Below, one piece after another: positions 46,158 to 53,962 of a stretch of DNA of 64,000 nt. Each line of letters begins with the position of its first letter. The stretch's first letter is position 1. Source of the stretch: Humibacillus sp. DSM 29435 (GTDB lineage Bacteria; Actinomycetota; Actinomycetes; Actinomycetales; Dermatophilaceae); NCBI RefSeq assembly GCF_001758225.1, contig NZ_MAST01000003.1:62001-126000 (forward strand), given 5' to 3'. The notes below the pieces were generated by a model. That model searched no databases, had not been told where the DNA came from, and worked only from the letters and a program-made list of their open reading frames with translations. The position numbers and the translations under genes are program-made.

Positions 46158-47576
46158 TCAGACCGCGACCGGTGTCTGGTCGAGCACGGTCAACGGCAGG
46201 AGGCGGCGCAGCTCGACGTTCTCGACCGGGTCGAGCACCCCGTGCTGGGCACAGGCCGGCACCAGCTCGCCCGTCTCGGGGTGGCTCATCGAGTACGTGC
46301 AGGCCTGCAGCCGTTCCTGCGTGGCCCGGACGCGTTCGTCGTCGGCCACGACACCGGACTTGAGCATCTCCCACGCGGGCGCGACGTCACCTGCATCCAT
46401 GAACTGGTGCACCACGAAGGTCATCGGCGTCACCTCGCCCTTGCGGGCTGCCCGCACAAGGGTGGCGAGACCCCCGACTCGACCGATCACCGAGCCGGTC
46501 CAGCCCGCGATGACCACGATGTCGCGCGGATGCCGTGCCAGCACCCGACCGACCTTCGCCACGAGCAGGGCGGGTGGGGTGCCCCCGAAGCTCATACCGC
46601 CGAAGTGGTTCAGAAACACGTCGCGCGCGGCCGTCTCGGCGGGAATGTCGGCCTCACAGAGCGTGTGCCACGCCTGGCCGACCTTGAAGCCGAAGGCGGT
46701 TCGGTTGCACCGCCGGTCGCCGAACTGGAGCGCTCGCCACGACACCTTCTGGCCGAGGCCCTGCTCGAGCTCTTCCCAGACGGCGTCGATGTCGACGTCG
46801 TCGTAGCCGTCGTCCCAGCGCCGGTCGTCGCCGACGAACGCAGCCGGCTGGAACGAGAGCATCTGGTAGCCCATCCGCGAGACCGACGCCACGACGGACG
46901 CCACCTGTCGCAGGTTCGCCGGTGTGACCGTCATGTTGTGAGCCAGGTAGGAGCGCACCCCGGTCTCGCGCCGCAGCCGCGCGAACATCTCGACGAACGT
47001 CGCCCGGTAGCCGTCGAGCTCGGCCTCGTTGTACGGGCGCGGGATGCCGCGCCGGCCACGCATGAGGGAGTCGAAGTGGGCGGCGAACGACACCCGCGGC
47101 AGCCGCACCCGTCGATCGCCGTCGAGCACGACCTTCTCGAGATAGTCGTAGTCGAAGTCGCCGTGGGTCATCGACATGGGCTCACGCCCGTGGGCCCGCA
47201 TCGCGAGCAGAGCGGCGGCGTGGTCGTCGGGCGCCAGGAGCGACACCTCCCCGCCGATGAGCTGCGCGTGGGCTCGGGGGCCCCGACGCTTCGCCAGGTA
47301 GGCCATCTGCTCGTCGATCTGGGTCACCGTGTGCGATCCGTCGATGCGCACCTTGTTGGCGTCGCGAGAGTGGTAGCACGGCGAGCAGGTCAGGTTGCAC
47401 TTCGGGAACACCCCGTGCGTGCCCTCGCACCCGACGGCGTGCCGGCCGAGCAGCTGCTCCGGGGTGCGAACGGCCTCCGGCAGGGCGGCCCACCGGTCGC
47501 GAAGCACCTGCTCGGTGCGCTCGTCGACGGGGCGGGTTCGCTCGACCCACGCTTGTACGTTCTGCCTGAAGGTCAT
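46158..47576 (-). CDS. Radical SAM protein with C-terminal Cys-rich region
   Basis: A 472-residue radical SAM enzyme. The [4Fe-4S] motif is C60-x3-C64-x2-C67 in FPKCNLTCSPCYHS. LIGGEVSLLAPDDHAAALLAMRAHG is the GGE-like SAM-binding strand. A late ACTYSMSHPETGELVPACAQHGVLDP supplies two to three further Cys, reminiscent of SPASM-like auxiliary cluster sites. Between them is NMTVTPANLRQVASVV. The substrate is unknown. It is convergent with the YnjD-like gene (44-base gap) and may belong to that cluster. Confidence 0.88.
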   Translation of the reverse strand: MTFRQNVQAWVERTRPVDERTEQVLRDRWAALPEAVRTPEQLLGRHAVGCEGTHGVFPKCNLTCSPCYHSRDANKVRIDGSHTVTQIDEQMAYLAKRRGPRAHAQLIGGEVSLLAPDDHAAALLAMRAHGREPMSMTHGDFDYDYLEKVVLDGDRRVRLPRVSFAAHFDSLMRGRRGIPRPYNEAELDGYRATFVEMFARLRRETGVRSYLAHNMTVTPANLRQVASVVASVSRMGYQMLSFQPAAFVGDDRRWDDGYDDVDIDAVWEELEQGLGQKVSWRALQFGDRRCNRTAFGFKVGQAWHTLCEADIPAETAARDVFLNHFGGMSFGGTPPALLVAKVGRVLARHPRDIVVIAGWTGSVIGRVGGLATLVRAARKGEVTPMTFVVHQFMDAGDVAPAWEMLKSGVVADDERVRATQERLQACTYSMSHPETGELVPACAQHGVLDPVENVELRRLLPLTVLDQTPVAV

Positions 47577-47764
47577 GTGGCTCCTGTTGGTTGCCGCGCG
47601 TTGCGATGCTCGGGTTCGCTGCGCTGACCCGGCACGACGTCTGGAGCAGCCGAGTGACCGGTTTGCCCCACCCTAGTCGCCGGACGGTTTCGCGGTGCGT
47701 GTCGGCTCCGGGCAGAATGTCCCCCGGCGCACAGCCGACTCACATCGATCAGGGGAGCCCACTC

Positions 47765-48424
47765 ATGTCCGACCAGCCCACCGGAGCCCGTCCTCCCGCT
47801 GACGACTACCCCGTCGACCCTCTCGCCGGGTCGACCCTCTCGAGCGACGCCCTCTCGAGCGAGCCGTACTCGAGCGGGCCCACCGCGTCCGGGCCGGACG
47901 AGACCCAGCACGACGAGGCCCGGCACGAGGGCGCTCCGACCTCCATGACCGAGCCGATGCCATCCGAACCGGCCAACCCCTCGGTGCCTCCTGTGCCATC
48001 CATGGCTCCGGCGCCGCCTGTCCCTGCTGTACCCAGTGGCTTCGATGCCGGCCCGGCCGATGGGCCTCCGACCGACGCCGCCAAGGCCGGCAAGGCCGGC
48101 AAGAAGCTCTCCCCCGTGCTCAAGCGCGTCGGCATCGCGCTCATCGGCATCGTGGTCGTCGTCGTGGGGCGCACGGCCTTCGACCGAGGTTCTGCAGACG
48201 TGCTAGAGGTGGGCCAGTGCGTCTCGCGAGACGGCAACGAGATTTCGCAGGTCGACTGCGCCGACGACAAGGCCAAGTACAAGGTGCTGCTCATCCAGAA
48301 GGACACGACAGAGTCGTCGATCGAGTCGGTGTGCAGCGGGGCCCCGACGACGACGACCTCCTACTTCGAGTCGAAGGAGGGCGAGAAGCAGGGCAACGTC
48401 ATCTGCCTGTCCGACCTGTCCTGA
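47765..48424 (+). CDS. Proline/serine-rich single-span membrane protein, LppU/SCO3897-like
   Basis: A 219-residue protein. Residues 1-115 are a low-complexity, Pro/Ser/Asp-rich cytoplasmic tail. One transmembrane helix follows (VGIALIGIVVVVVGRTAF), then a ~75-residue extracytoplasmic domain with DVLEVGQCVSRDGNEISQVDC and GNVICLSDL; its four Cys can form two disulfides. Such domains occur in actinobacterial LppU-like proteins of unknown function. ATG 47765 has GGGGAG eight bases upstream. Two bases past its stop an ISL3-like transposase remnant begins. Confidence 0.75.
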   Translation: MSDQPTGARPPADDYPVDPLAGSTLSSDALSSEPYSSGPTASGPDETQHDEARHEGAPTSMTEPMPSEPANPSVPPVPSMAPAPPVPAVPSGFDAGPADGPPTDAAKAGKAGKKLSPVLKRVGIALIGIVVVVVGRTAFDRGSADVLEVGQCVSRDGNEISQVDCADDKAKYKVLLIQKDTTESSIESVCSGAPTTTTSYFESKEGEKQGNVICLSDLS

Positions 48425-48425
48425 G

Positions 48426-48621
48426 AAGACCGCCTTCACACGCCTGGACGAGCTCGGCCCTGTCGTGGAGGGGCAGCGGCTCGGCCCGCGCCGGGCGGTC
48501 CTGGCGCGGGCTGCGGTGGGCGCTGGACGCGATCGTGGGTCAGCACCTGACCGTGGCCCGGGTCGCCAGACTCTTGCGGCGACAGCGCATTCGGCGCCGA
48601 TTCACCTGCGAGCGAGGGTGA
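48426..48621 (+). pseudogene. ISL3-family transposase remnant
   Basis: Two pieces resembling ISL3-family transposases lie in adjacent frames. The first reads KTAFTRLDELGPVVEGQRLG then PRRAVLA, the N-terminal start of these proteins. After a large internal deletion and frame change it continues as WRGLRWALDAIVGQHLTVAR and VARLL, a segment from the helix-turn-helix region before the DDE domain. No terminal repeats were found. It marks the left edge of the pyruvate oxidase island. Confidence 0.6.
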
Positions 48622-48649
48622 TGGCGGGTCCGCCTCAGACGTAGCTGCA

Positions 48650-50407
48650 TCAGCTGATCACAACGCCGTGGTCTGCGAGGGTCTCGGCGAACGGGCGGAG
48701 GGCCGATGCCTCGTATCGGGCGACGAACTCGTCGAAGTCCGGCCGATCTCCACGACGCAGCGGGTAAATCTCAGTCGGTAGCAGCCGGTCGTCGGTGACC
48801 TTCACGTCGATCAGGATCGGCTCGGTGGCGTCGAGCGCCTCCGCTAGCGCAGACCGCAGCTCCGGTATCGTTCTCGCGGTGATTCCGCGCACACCGAAGC
48901 CTTCGGCCACCCTGGCAAAGTCGATGTCCATCAGTTCGACCCCGGAATGCGGCTGTCCCTGGTCATCCTGCTCCCCCTCGATGAAGCCGAGCGACCGGTT
49001 GGTCAAGACGATGTTGATGATGCGTAGGTGGTAGAGGGCCTGTGTTGCCAGGTCCTGGGCCACCATCGCGAAACCGCCGTCGCCAGAAAGCGACCAGACC
49101 TGGCGCTCCGGGTACACCAAAGCGGCCGCGATGCTGGCGGGCAGACCGTAACCCATGGTCGCGTAAAGCGCGGAGGTGGTCATGGTGCGCTGTTCGGTCA
49201 TGTGCAGAAATCGCGCCGTCTCGATGTTGATATTGCCCACGTCGACACCGAAGACAGCGTCGACGGCCGCGATCCGGTTGATCTCGGCGAAGACCGGTGG
49301 GATGCGAACCGGCACTCGAGTGTCGACCGATTGCGCGGCAATCCAGCTGTCCCAGTCTCGTTTGTCTTCCAGGGCCGACAGATACCAGCCGGCGTGGTTC
49401 TCGCGCGCGCACTCGCGGGCCCGGGCCGCCGCGAGTAGCTGACGCAGAAACTCTGGGCCATCCGCGCGGATCCCGAGAACCGTTGCGTGCCGGGCTCCGA
49501 TGGCGGTCGCGTCTAAATTGACGTCGATGAAGCTTGCCTCGGGATCGAACATCGCGGTTCCGAATTCGTAGTTGGTGCCGATGAAGAGAATCAGATCAGC
49601 GGACTTGCCGACATCCGTACCCGGCTTTGTCGACACGCGGCCAGTGGAGATCATGTAGCCGGGATAGTCGTCAGGAAGTATCCCCTTAGCCAGATACGTC
49701 GACATCAGCGGCAACTGCATCAGCTCCGACAGCTCCCGGAGCTCGGCGGCCGCACCATCTGCCCCGCGGCCGAAGTAGATGATCGGTCGCGCAGCAGCCG
49801 AGATCAAGTCAAGGGTCTTCTCGACATCAGCGATCCGTGCGCCGAGCGTCCACTCCGGTTGAGCGTACGAGTTCGCGGATGAGATGTAGCCGTCGGTGAT
49901 CTTGGTCCAGCCCAGGTCCCGCGGGATGACGACGACCGCAACGCCCCGCCGCTCGTACGCGTGCCGAATTGCGGTGTCGATAACGTCGGGTAGCTGCTCG
50001 GCGGTCGTCACCGTACGGTTGTAGACGGCTACGTCGGCGAAGATCGGATTCTCGGGCAGTTCCTGGAAGTAGTCCATGTTCATCAGCGGGGTGGCCACTT
50101 GACCGATCAGCGCGAGTACAGGCGCATGGTCGTGGCGTGCGTCATACAGACCATTGAGCAGGTGCACGGCGCCAGGACCGGCCGAACCGAAAGTCACACC
50201 GATCTTTCCGGTGAGTTTGGCCTCCGCGGCCGCGGCGAGAGCGCCCACCTCTTCGTGACGGACTCCGATATACCGGATGGTTTCCCTGAAGTCATGGAGA
50301 GCATTCATCGTCGAGTCGAACGAACCGCCGGGTAGACCGTAGACGTTTTTGACGCCCCAGTCCTGTAACACCTTCATCATCGCGTTGGACGCATTGACCA
50401 GCGTCAT
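48650..50407 (-). CDS. Pyruvate oxidase (Lactobacillus POX/SpxB type)
   Basis: A 585-residue thiamine-diphosphate flavoenzyme. By memory it closely follows Lactobacillus plantarum pyruvate oxidase: VLQDWGVKNVYGLPGGS, IGVRHEEVGALAAAAEAKLTG (catalytic Glu), VTFGSAGPGAVHLLNGLYDA, MNMDYFQELPENPIFADVA, and TPP/metal motif SGDGGFAMVAQDL to NIVLTNRSLGFI. Such enzymes convert pyruvate, phosphate and O2 to acetyl-phosphate, CO2 and H2O2. A TPP decarboxylase or quinone-linked PoxB is a less likely alternative. It lies 70 bases after gap. GC is lower than the flanks and transposase remnants bound it, suggesting acquisition. The start has AGAGGAA upstream. Confidence 0.85.
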   Translation of the reverse strand: MTLVNASNAMMKVLQDWGVKNVYGLPGGSFDSTMNALHDFRETIRYIGVRHEEVGALAAAAEAKLTGKIGVTFGSAGPGAVHLLNGLYDARHDHAPVLALIGQVATPLMNMDYFQELPENPIFADVAVYNRTVTTAEQLPDVIDTAIRHAYERRGVAVVVIPRDLGWTKITDGYISSANSYAQPEWTLGARIADVEKTLDLISAAARPIIYFGRGADGAAAELRELSELMQLPLMSTYLAKGILPDDYPGYMISTGRVSTKPGTDVGKSADLILFIGTNYEFGTAMFDPEASFIDVNLDATAIGARHATVLGIRADGPEFLRQLLAAARARECARENHAGWYLSALEDKRDWDSWIAAQSVDTRVPVRIPPVFAEINRIAAVDAVFGVDVGNINIETARFLHMTEQRTMTTSALYATMGYGLPASIAAALVYPERQVWSLSGDGGFAMVAQDLATQALYHLRIINIVLTNRSLGFIEGEQDDQGQPHSGVELMDIDFARVAEGFGVRGITARTIPELRSALAEALDATEPILIDVKVTDDRLLPTEIYPLRRGDRPDFDEFVARYEASALRPFAETLADHGVVIS

Positions 50408-50476
50408 TTCTGTTCCTCTCGATCTATAGCAGCCGGTTTTACTGACCGTGCGCAGGCGCCGTGTCTCACCGTCAGG

Positions 50477-51481
50477 TCACAGACGCTCTGCGACATAGTT
50501 CGTGAGGTCGACCATCCGGTTAGAGAACCCCCACTCGTTGTCGTACCAGCTGGACAACTTCACCTGATCGCCAATCACACGAGTGAGGCCGGCATCAAAG
50601 ATCGACGAGGCCGAGTTTCCGACGATGTCACGCGAGACGATCTCGTCCTCCACGTATTCCAGTAAACCTTTCATCGCTCCTCCCGCAGCTGTCCTATAGG
50701 CAGCCTGGACTTCCTCTACCGTCACGGGACGCGACGCCGTGACGGTCAGATCAGTGATCGAGCCGACGGGCACCGGAACACGAAGGGCGAAGCCATCCAA
50801 TTTGCCGTTGAGCTCCGGCAGGATCAGTCCGATGGTTTTGGCAGCACCGCTGCTGGTCGGGATGATGGAGAGCGCGGCGGCACGGGCACGACGCAGGTCC
50901 TTGTGTGGACCATCGTGCAGGTTCTGGTCAGCCGTGTAGGCGTGCACAGTCGTCATCAGGCCATGTTCGATTCCAAAAGCGTCGTGAAAGACCTTCGCTA
51001 GCAACGCCAGGCAGTTCGTCGTGCACGATGCGTTGGAGATCACGTGATGATCTGCGGGTTCGTACGTCGCCTCGTTCGCCCCCAGAACGACAGTGACATC
51101 GGCCCGAGCAGCCGGGGCGGAAACGATGACCTTTCGAGCACCTGTGGACAGATGCGTGCGCGCGTCATCACCGCTCGTAAAACGGCCCGTCGATTCGATC
51201 ACGATGTCGACACCGAGATCACCCCACGGGATTTTTGCCGGGTCACGTTCGCCCAGTACCTGGATCGGTGCACCGTCGACGATCATGCTCCGACCCTTGA
51301 CATCGACCACCTTTCCGAGACGACCGCTCAACGAGTCGTATTTCAATAGATGTGCCAGCGTTGCTGTGTCTGAGAGATCGTTTACCGCCACGACGTCGAA
51401 CTGACTTTCTTGGGCCAGCGCCGCGCGCAGATAGTTACGGCCGATCCTGCCGAATCCGTTTATGCCGATTCTCATTGCCAT
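50477..51481 (-). CDS. gap: Type I glyceraldehyde-3-phosphate dehydrogenase
   Basis: A 334-residue GAPDH. NAD-binding MRIGINGFGRIGRNYLRAA with VNDLSD (Asp favouring NAD), active-site C153 in SNASCTTNC, catalytic His in TTVHAYTADQNL, phosphate sites at RRARAAALSIIPTSSGAAK, and WYDNEWGFSNRMVDL near the end. It is not beside pgk/tpi. It precedes a pyruvate oxidase in a two-gene operon within the lower-GC island, so it is probably an additional copy. ATG 51481 has GAGGGG eight bases upstream; ATG 51475 is possible. Confidence 0.93.
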   Translation of the reverse strand: MAMRIGINGFGRIGRNYLRAALAQESQFDVVAVNDLSDTATLAHLLKYDSLSGRLGKVVDVKGRSMIVDGAPIQVLGERDPAKIPWGDLGVDIVIESTGRFTSGDDARTHLSTGARKVIVSAPAARADVTVVLGANEATYEPADHHVISNASCTTNCLALLAKVFHDAFGIEHGLMTTVHAYTADQNLHDGPHKDLRRARAAALSIIPTSSGAAKTIGLILPELNGKLDGFALRVPVPVGSITDLTVTASRPVTVEEVQAAYRTAAGGAMKGLLEYVEDEIVSRDIVGNSASSIFDAGLTRVIGDQVKLSSWYDNEWGFSNRMVDLTNYVAERL

Positions 51482-51510
51482 TTCTTGCCCCTCGCCAGTC
51501 GTCGTTGCCA

Positions 51511-51556
51511 GTTATCGAAGAAGATGCTCTCAGCGGCAAGACGGATTCTTCGAATC
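51511..51556 (-). promoter_or_regulatory. Candidate promoter and operator of the gap-pyruvate oxidase operon
   Basis: On the minus strand TTGCCG (51534-51539) and GATAAC (51511-51516) lie 17 bases apart, about 30 bases upstream of the gap ATG. Directly upstream of the -35 is an inverted repeat GATTC-TTC-GAATC (51544-51556), a possible regulator site. No known operator is matched. Confidence 0.35.
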
Positions 51557-51849
51557 TTCACATCTTGCGGGTTCGTCCGGCGCGTCTCGGTCCACGTGGG
51601 TGACCCGACCACGTGAGTTCATTTCGACCCGAGTCTCGAAACAGGTGAGTGACCATAGACTACCGACGTGTCCGGCCGCTGTCAGCGGCCGGGAGTGAAT
51701 TTCAGTCATGTGACTGAGGGCGAGCTGCGAATCGACGGCAATCACGCCGACGACTCGCTCATCTGCCACGCGGCAGAGCACTCGGTGGGGCGATTGACCA
51801 ATTGCAGTCGATCGACTGTGGCCTCATCATCCCGACCCTCCTATTGTGG

Positions 51850-51990
51850 CTCTTCGCAAAGCAGGGTTACGGCGACCACCAGCTCGACCGCGCCCTGCAC
51901 ACGATCGCCGTGTCCCGCATCCGCTATGACCAACCCACCCGCGACTACCTCGCCCGACTGCTCGAACAGCGGCGGCCAACCGCCTCTTGA
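51850..51990 (+). pseudogene. IS110-family transposase C-terminal remnant
   Basis: Within the 610-base gap between gap and the aminotransferase, this frame reads KQGYGDHQLDRALHTIAVSR then IRYDQPTRDYLARLL, like the segment ahead of the C-terminal end of IS110 transposases (xRQLxxALHxxAxxRxRxDxxTRxYxxR). The domain is cut before the usual KRY tail. A 9-base hairpin (CCGGCCGCT/AGCGGCCGG, 51672-51692) lies further left. It marks the right edge of the pyruvate oxidase island. Confidence 0.6.
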
Positions 51991-52091
51991 CGACCCACGG
52001 GAGTGTCCGGATTCGGCAGGGTCCCCACTCTGACCCAAACGTCACGTTATGGTTTGAGCGAACAGCATCACCTGCGCTACGGTTCGGTGGC

Positions 52092-53798
52092 ATGACCGAC
52101 GACCGCCCGCGCTCTGCCCTTGTCGACACCATCCGCAAGGCCGTACTCGGTGACGACCACGTGATGCCAGGCCCGTACGGGCCGAGGCGGGTCACCTACG
52201 CCGACTACACGGCATCCGGTCGGGCGTTGTCGTTCATCGAGGACTTCATCCGCGACGAGGTGCTGCCCCGCTACGCCAACACGCACACCGAGAGCTCGGG
52301 CACCGGTCTGCAGACCACCCGGCTGCGCGAGGACGCGAGGCGGATCATCCGCGAGGCGGTGGGCGGCGACGACGCGACGGCCGTGATCTTCGCCGGCTCG
52401 GGGTGCACGGGCGCCATCGACCGGCTCGTCGGCATCCTGGGCCTGCGGATTCCCTCCAACTTCGAGGACCGCTGGGGAGCCAGCGCGCTCGTGCCTGCCG
52501 ACGAACGACCGGTGATCTTCATCGGGCCCTACGAGCACCACTCCAACGAGGTCATGTGGCGCGAGTGCGTGGCCGACGTCGTCGTCATCCCGCAAGACCT
52601 CGACGGTCACGTCGACCTGCAGGCGTTGCGCGAGCAGCTGGTCGCGCACGCCGACCGCCCGCTGCGCATCGGCTCGTTCTCGGCCGCCAGCAACGTCACC
52701 GGCATCGTCACCGACTCCGACACCATCTCGAGCCTGCTGCACGAGCACGGCGCGCTCGCCTTCTGGGACTTCGCGGCCGCGGGGCCCTACGTCGACATCT
52801 CGATGTACGGCGCGCTCGGCCACGCCGACCCGGCCAACACTGCGTACAAGGATGCCGTCTTCCTCAGCCCCCACAAGTTCATCGGTGGCCCGAGCACGCC
52901 CGGGGTTCTCGTCGTTCGTCGCGAGCTGCTGACCAACCGAGTGCCCGACGTGCCCGGCGGCGGCACCGTCAGCTACGTCGGCCCCAGCCGACACGACTTC
53001 CTGCGCGACGCCGAGCACCGCGAGGAGGGCGGCACGCCGGCCATCATCGAGTCGATCCGCGCCGGCCTGGTCTTCGCCCTCAAGGAGGCGGTCGGGGTCG
53101 ACACGATCCGCGCCAACGAGGAGCGCTTCCTCCGGCGTGCAGTTGAGGCCTGGCGGCACGAACCGGCCATCGAGATCCTGGGCAACCTCGAGGCCGAACG
53201 ACTCTCGATCGTCTCCTTCGTCGTGCGAGCTCCCAGCGGCAGCTACCTGCACCACAACTTCGTCGTCGCAGTGCTGAGCGACCTGTTCGGCATCCAGAGC
53301 CGCGGGGGCTGCTCGTGCGCCGGCCCCTACGGCCACCACCTGCTCGGCATCGACCTCGAGCGGTCGCAGGAGTTCGGGCGTGAGGTCGACCGCGGATGCG
53401 AGGGCATCAAGCCCGGTTGGGTGCGCATCAACTTCAACTACTTCATCTCGGATGCCGTCTTCGACTACATCGTGCAGGCCGTGCTGCTCGTGGCGCGTGA
53501 CGGGTGGCGGCTGCTCGCTGACTACGACTTCGACGCCGCCAGCGGGCGATGGCGACACCAGCACGGGCCCGTCGAACCGCCCCTGCGGTTGTCGCAGGTC
53601 AGCTACGTCGACGGCGTGCTCACCTACCCGCGGCAGGTCGATCTGGCGACCGAGGACGACCTGACGGGCTATCTCGAGCAAGCCCGCACCGTGCTGGCCG
53701 AGGCCACCTGCGCCGGCGCCGAGCCCGGGCACGTCAACGCCGACTTCGACCAGCTGCGGTGGTTCGACCTACCGGCCGAGAGCCTCGCCGAGCGGTAG
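52092..53798 (+). CDS. Class V aminotransferase / cysteine desulfurase-like PLP protein
   Basis: A 568-residue fold-type I PLP enzyme. VTYADYTASGRALSFIEDFI and ANTHTESSG form the N-terminal arm. The pyridine-N Asp is D226 in FWDFAAAGPYVDISM and the Schiff-base Lys is K262 in FLSPHKFIGGPSTPG. RGGCSCAGPYGHHLLG holds Cys residues at the mobile active-site loop, as in SufS-type desulfurases, but with an unusual double Cys. The C-terminal ~100 residues are an extension beyond normal length (about 400-420). Substrate is unknown; it is a stand-alone gene downstream of the island. Confidence 0.87.
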   Translation: MTDDRPRSALVDTIRKAVLGDDHVMPGPYGPRRVTYADYTASGRALSFIEDFIRDEVLPRYANTHTESSGTGLQTTRLREDARRIIREAVGGDDATAVIFAGSGCTGAIDRLVGILGLRIPSNFEDRWGASALVPADERPVIFIGPYEHHSNEVMWRECVADVVVIPQDLDGHVDLQALREQLVAHADRPLRIGSFSAASNVTGIVTDSDTISSLLHEHGALAFWDFAAAGPYVDISMYGALGHADPANTAYKDAVFLSPHKFIGGPSTPGVLVVRRELLTNRVPDVPGGGTVSYVGPSRHDFLRDAEHREEGGTPAIIESIRAGLVFALKEAVGVDTIRANEERFLRRAVEAWRHEPAIEILGNLEAERLSIVSFVVRAPSGSYLHHNFVVAVLSDLFGIQSRGGCSCAGPYGHHLLGIDLERSQEFGREVDRGCEGIKPGWVRINFNYFISDAVFDYIVQAVLLVARDGWRLLADYDFDAASGRWRHQHGPVEPPLRLSQVSYVDGVLTYPRQVDLATEDDLTGYLEQARTVLAEATCAGAEPGHVNADFDQLRWFDLPAESLAER

Positions 53799-53962
53799 AG
53801 CATCTCGTCGACCGGGCCGGCCACGACGGTGGCCGCAGGGCCCAGCTGTCTCCGACCTGTCGCTCTCGTGCTCGACCGAGACCAGGGTCCAGCCCTGGGC
53901 GACTAGCCTTCGAGATCGAAGGATTCGAGAGACAACCTCATTCAGCCGGCAGGGAGGCCGCG

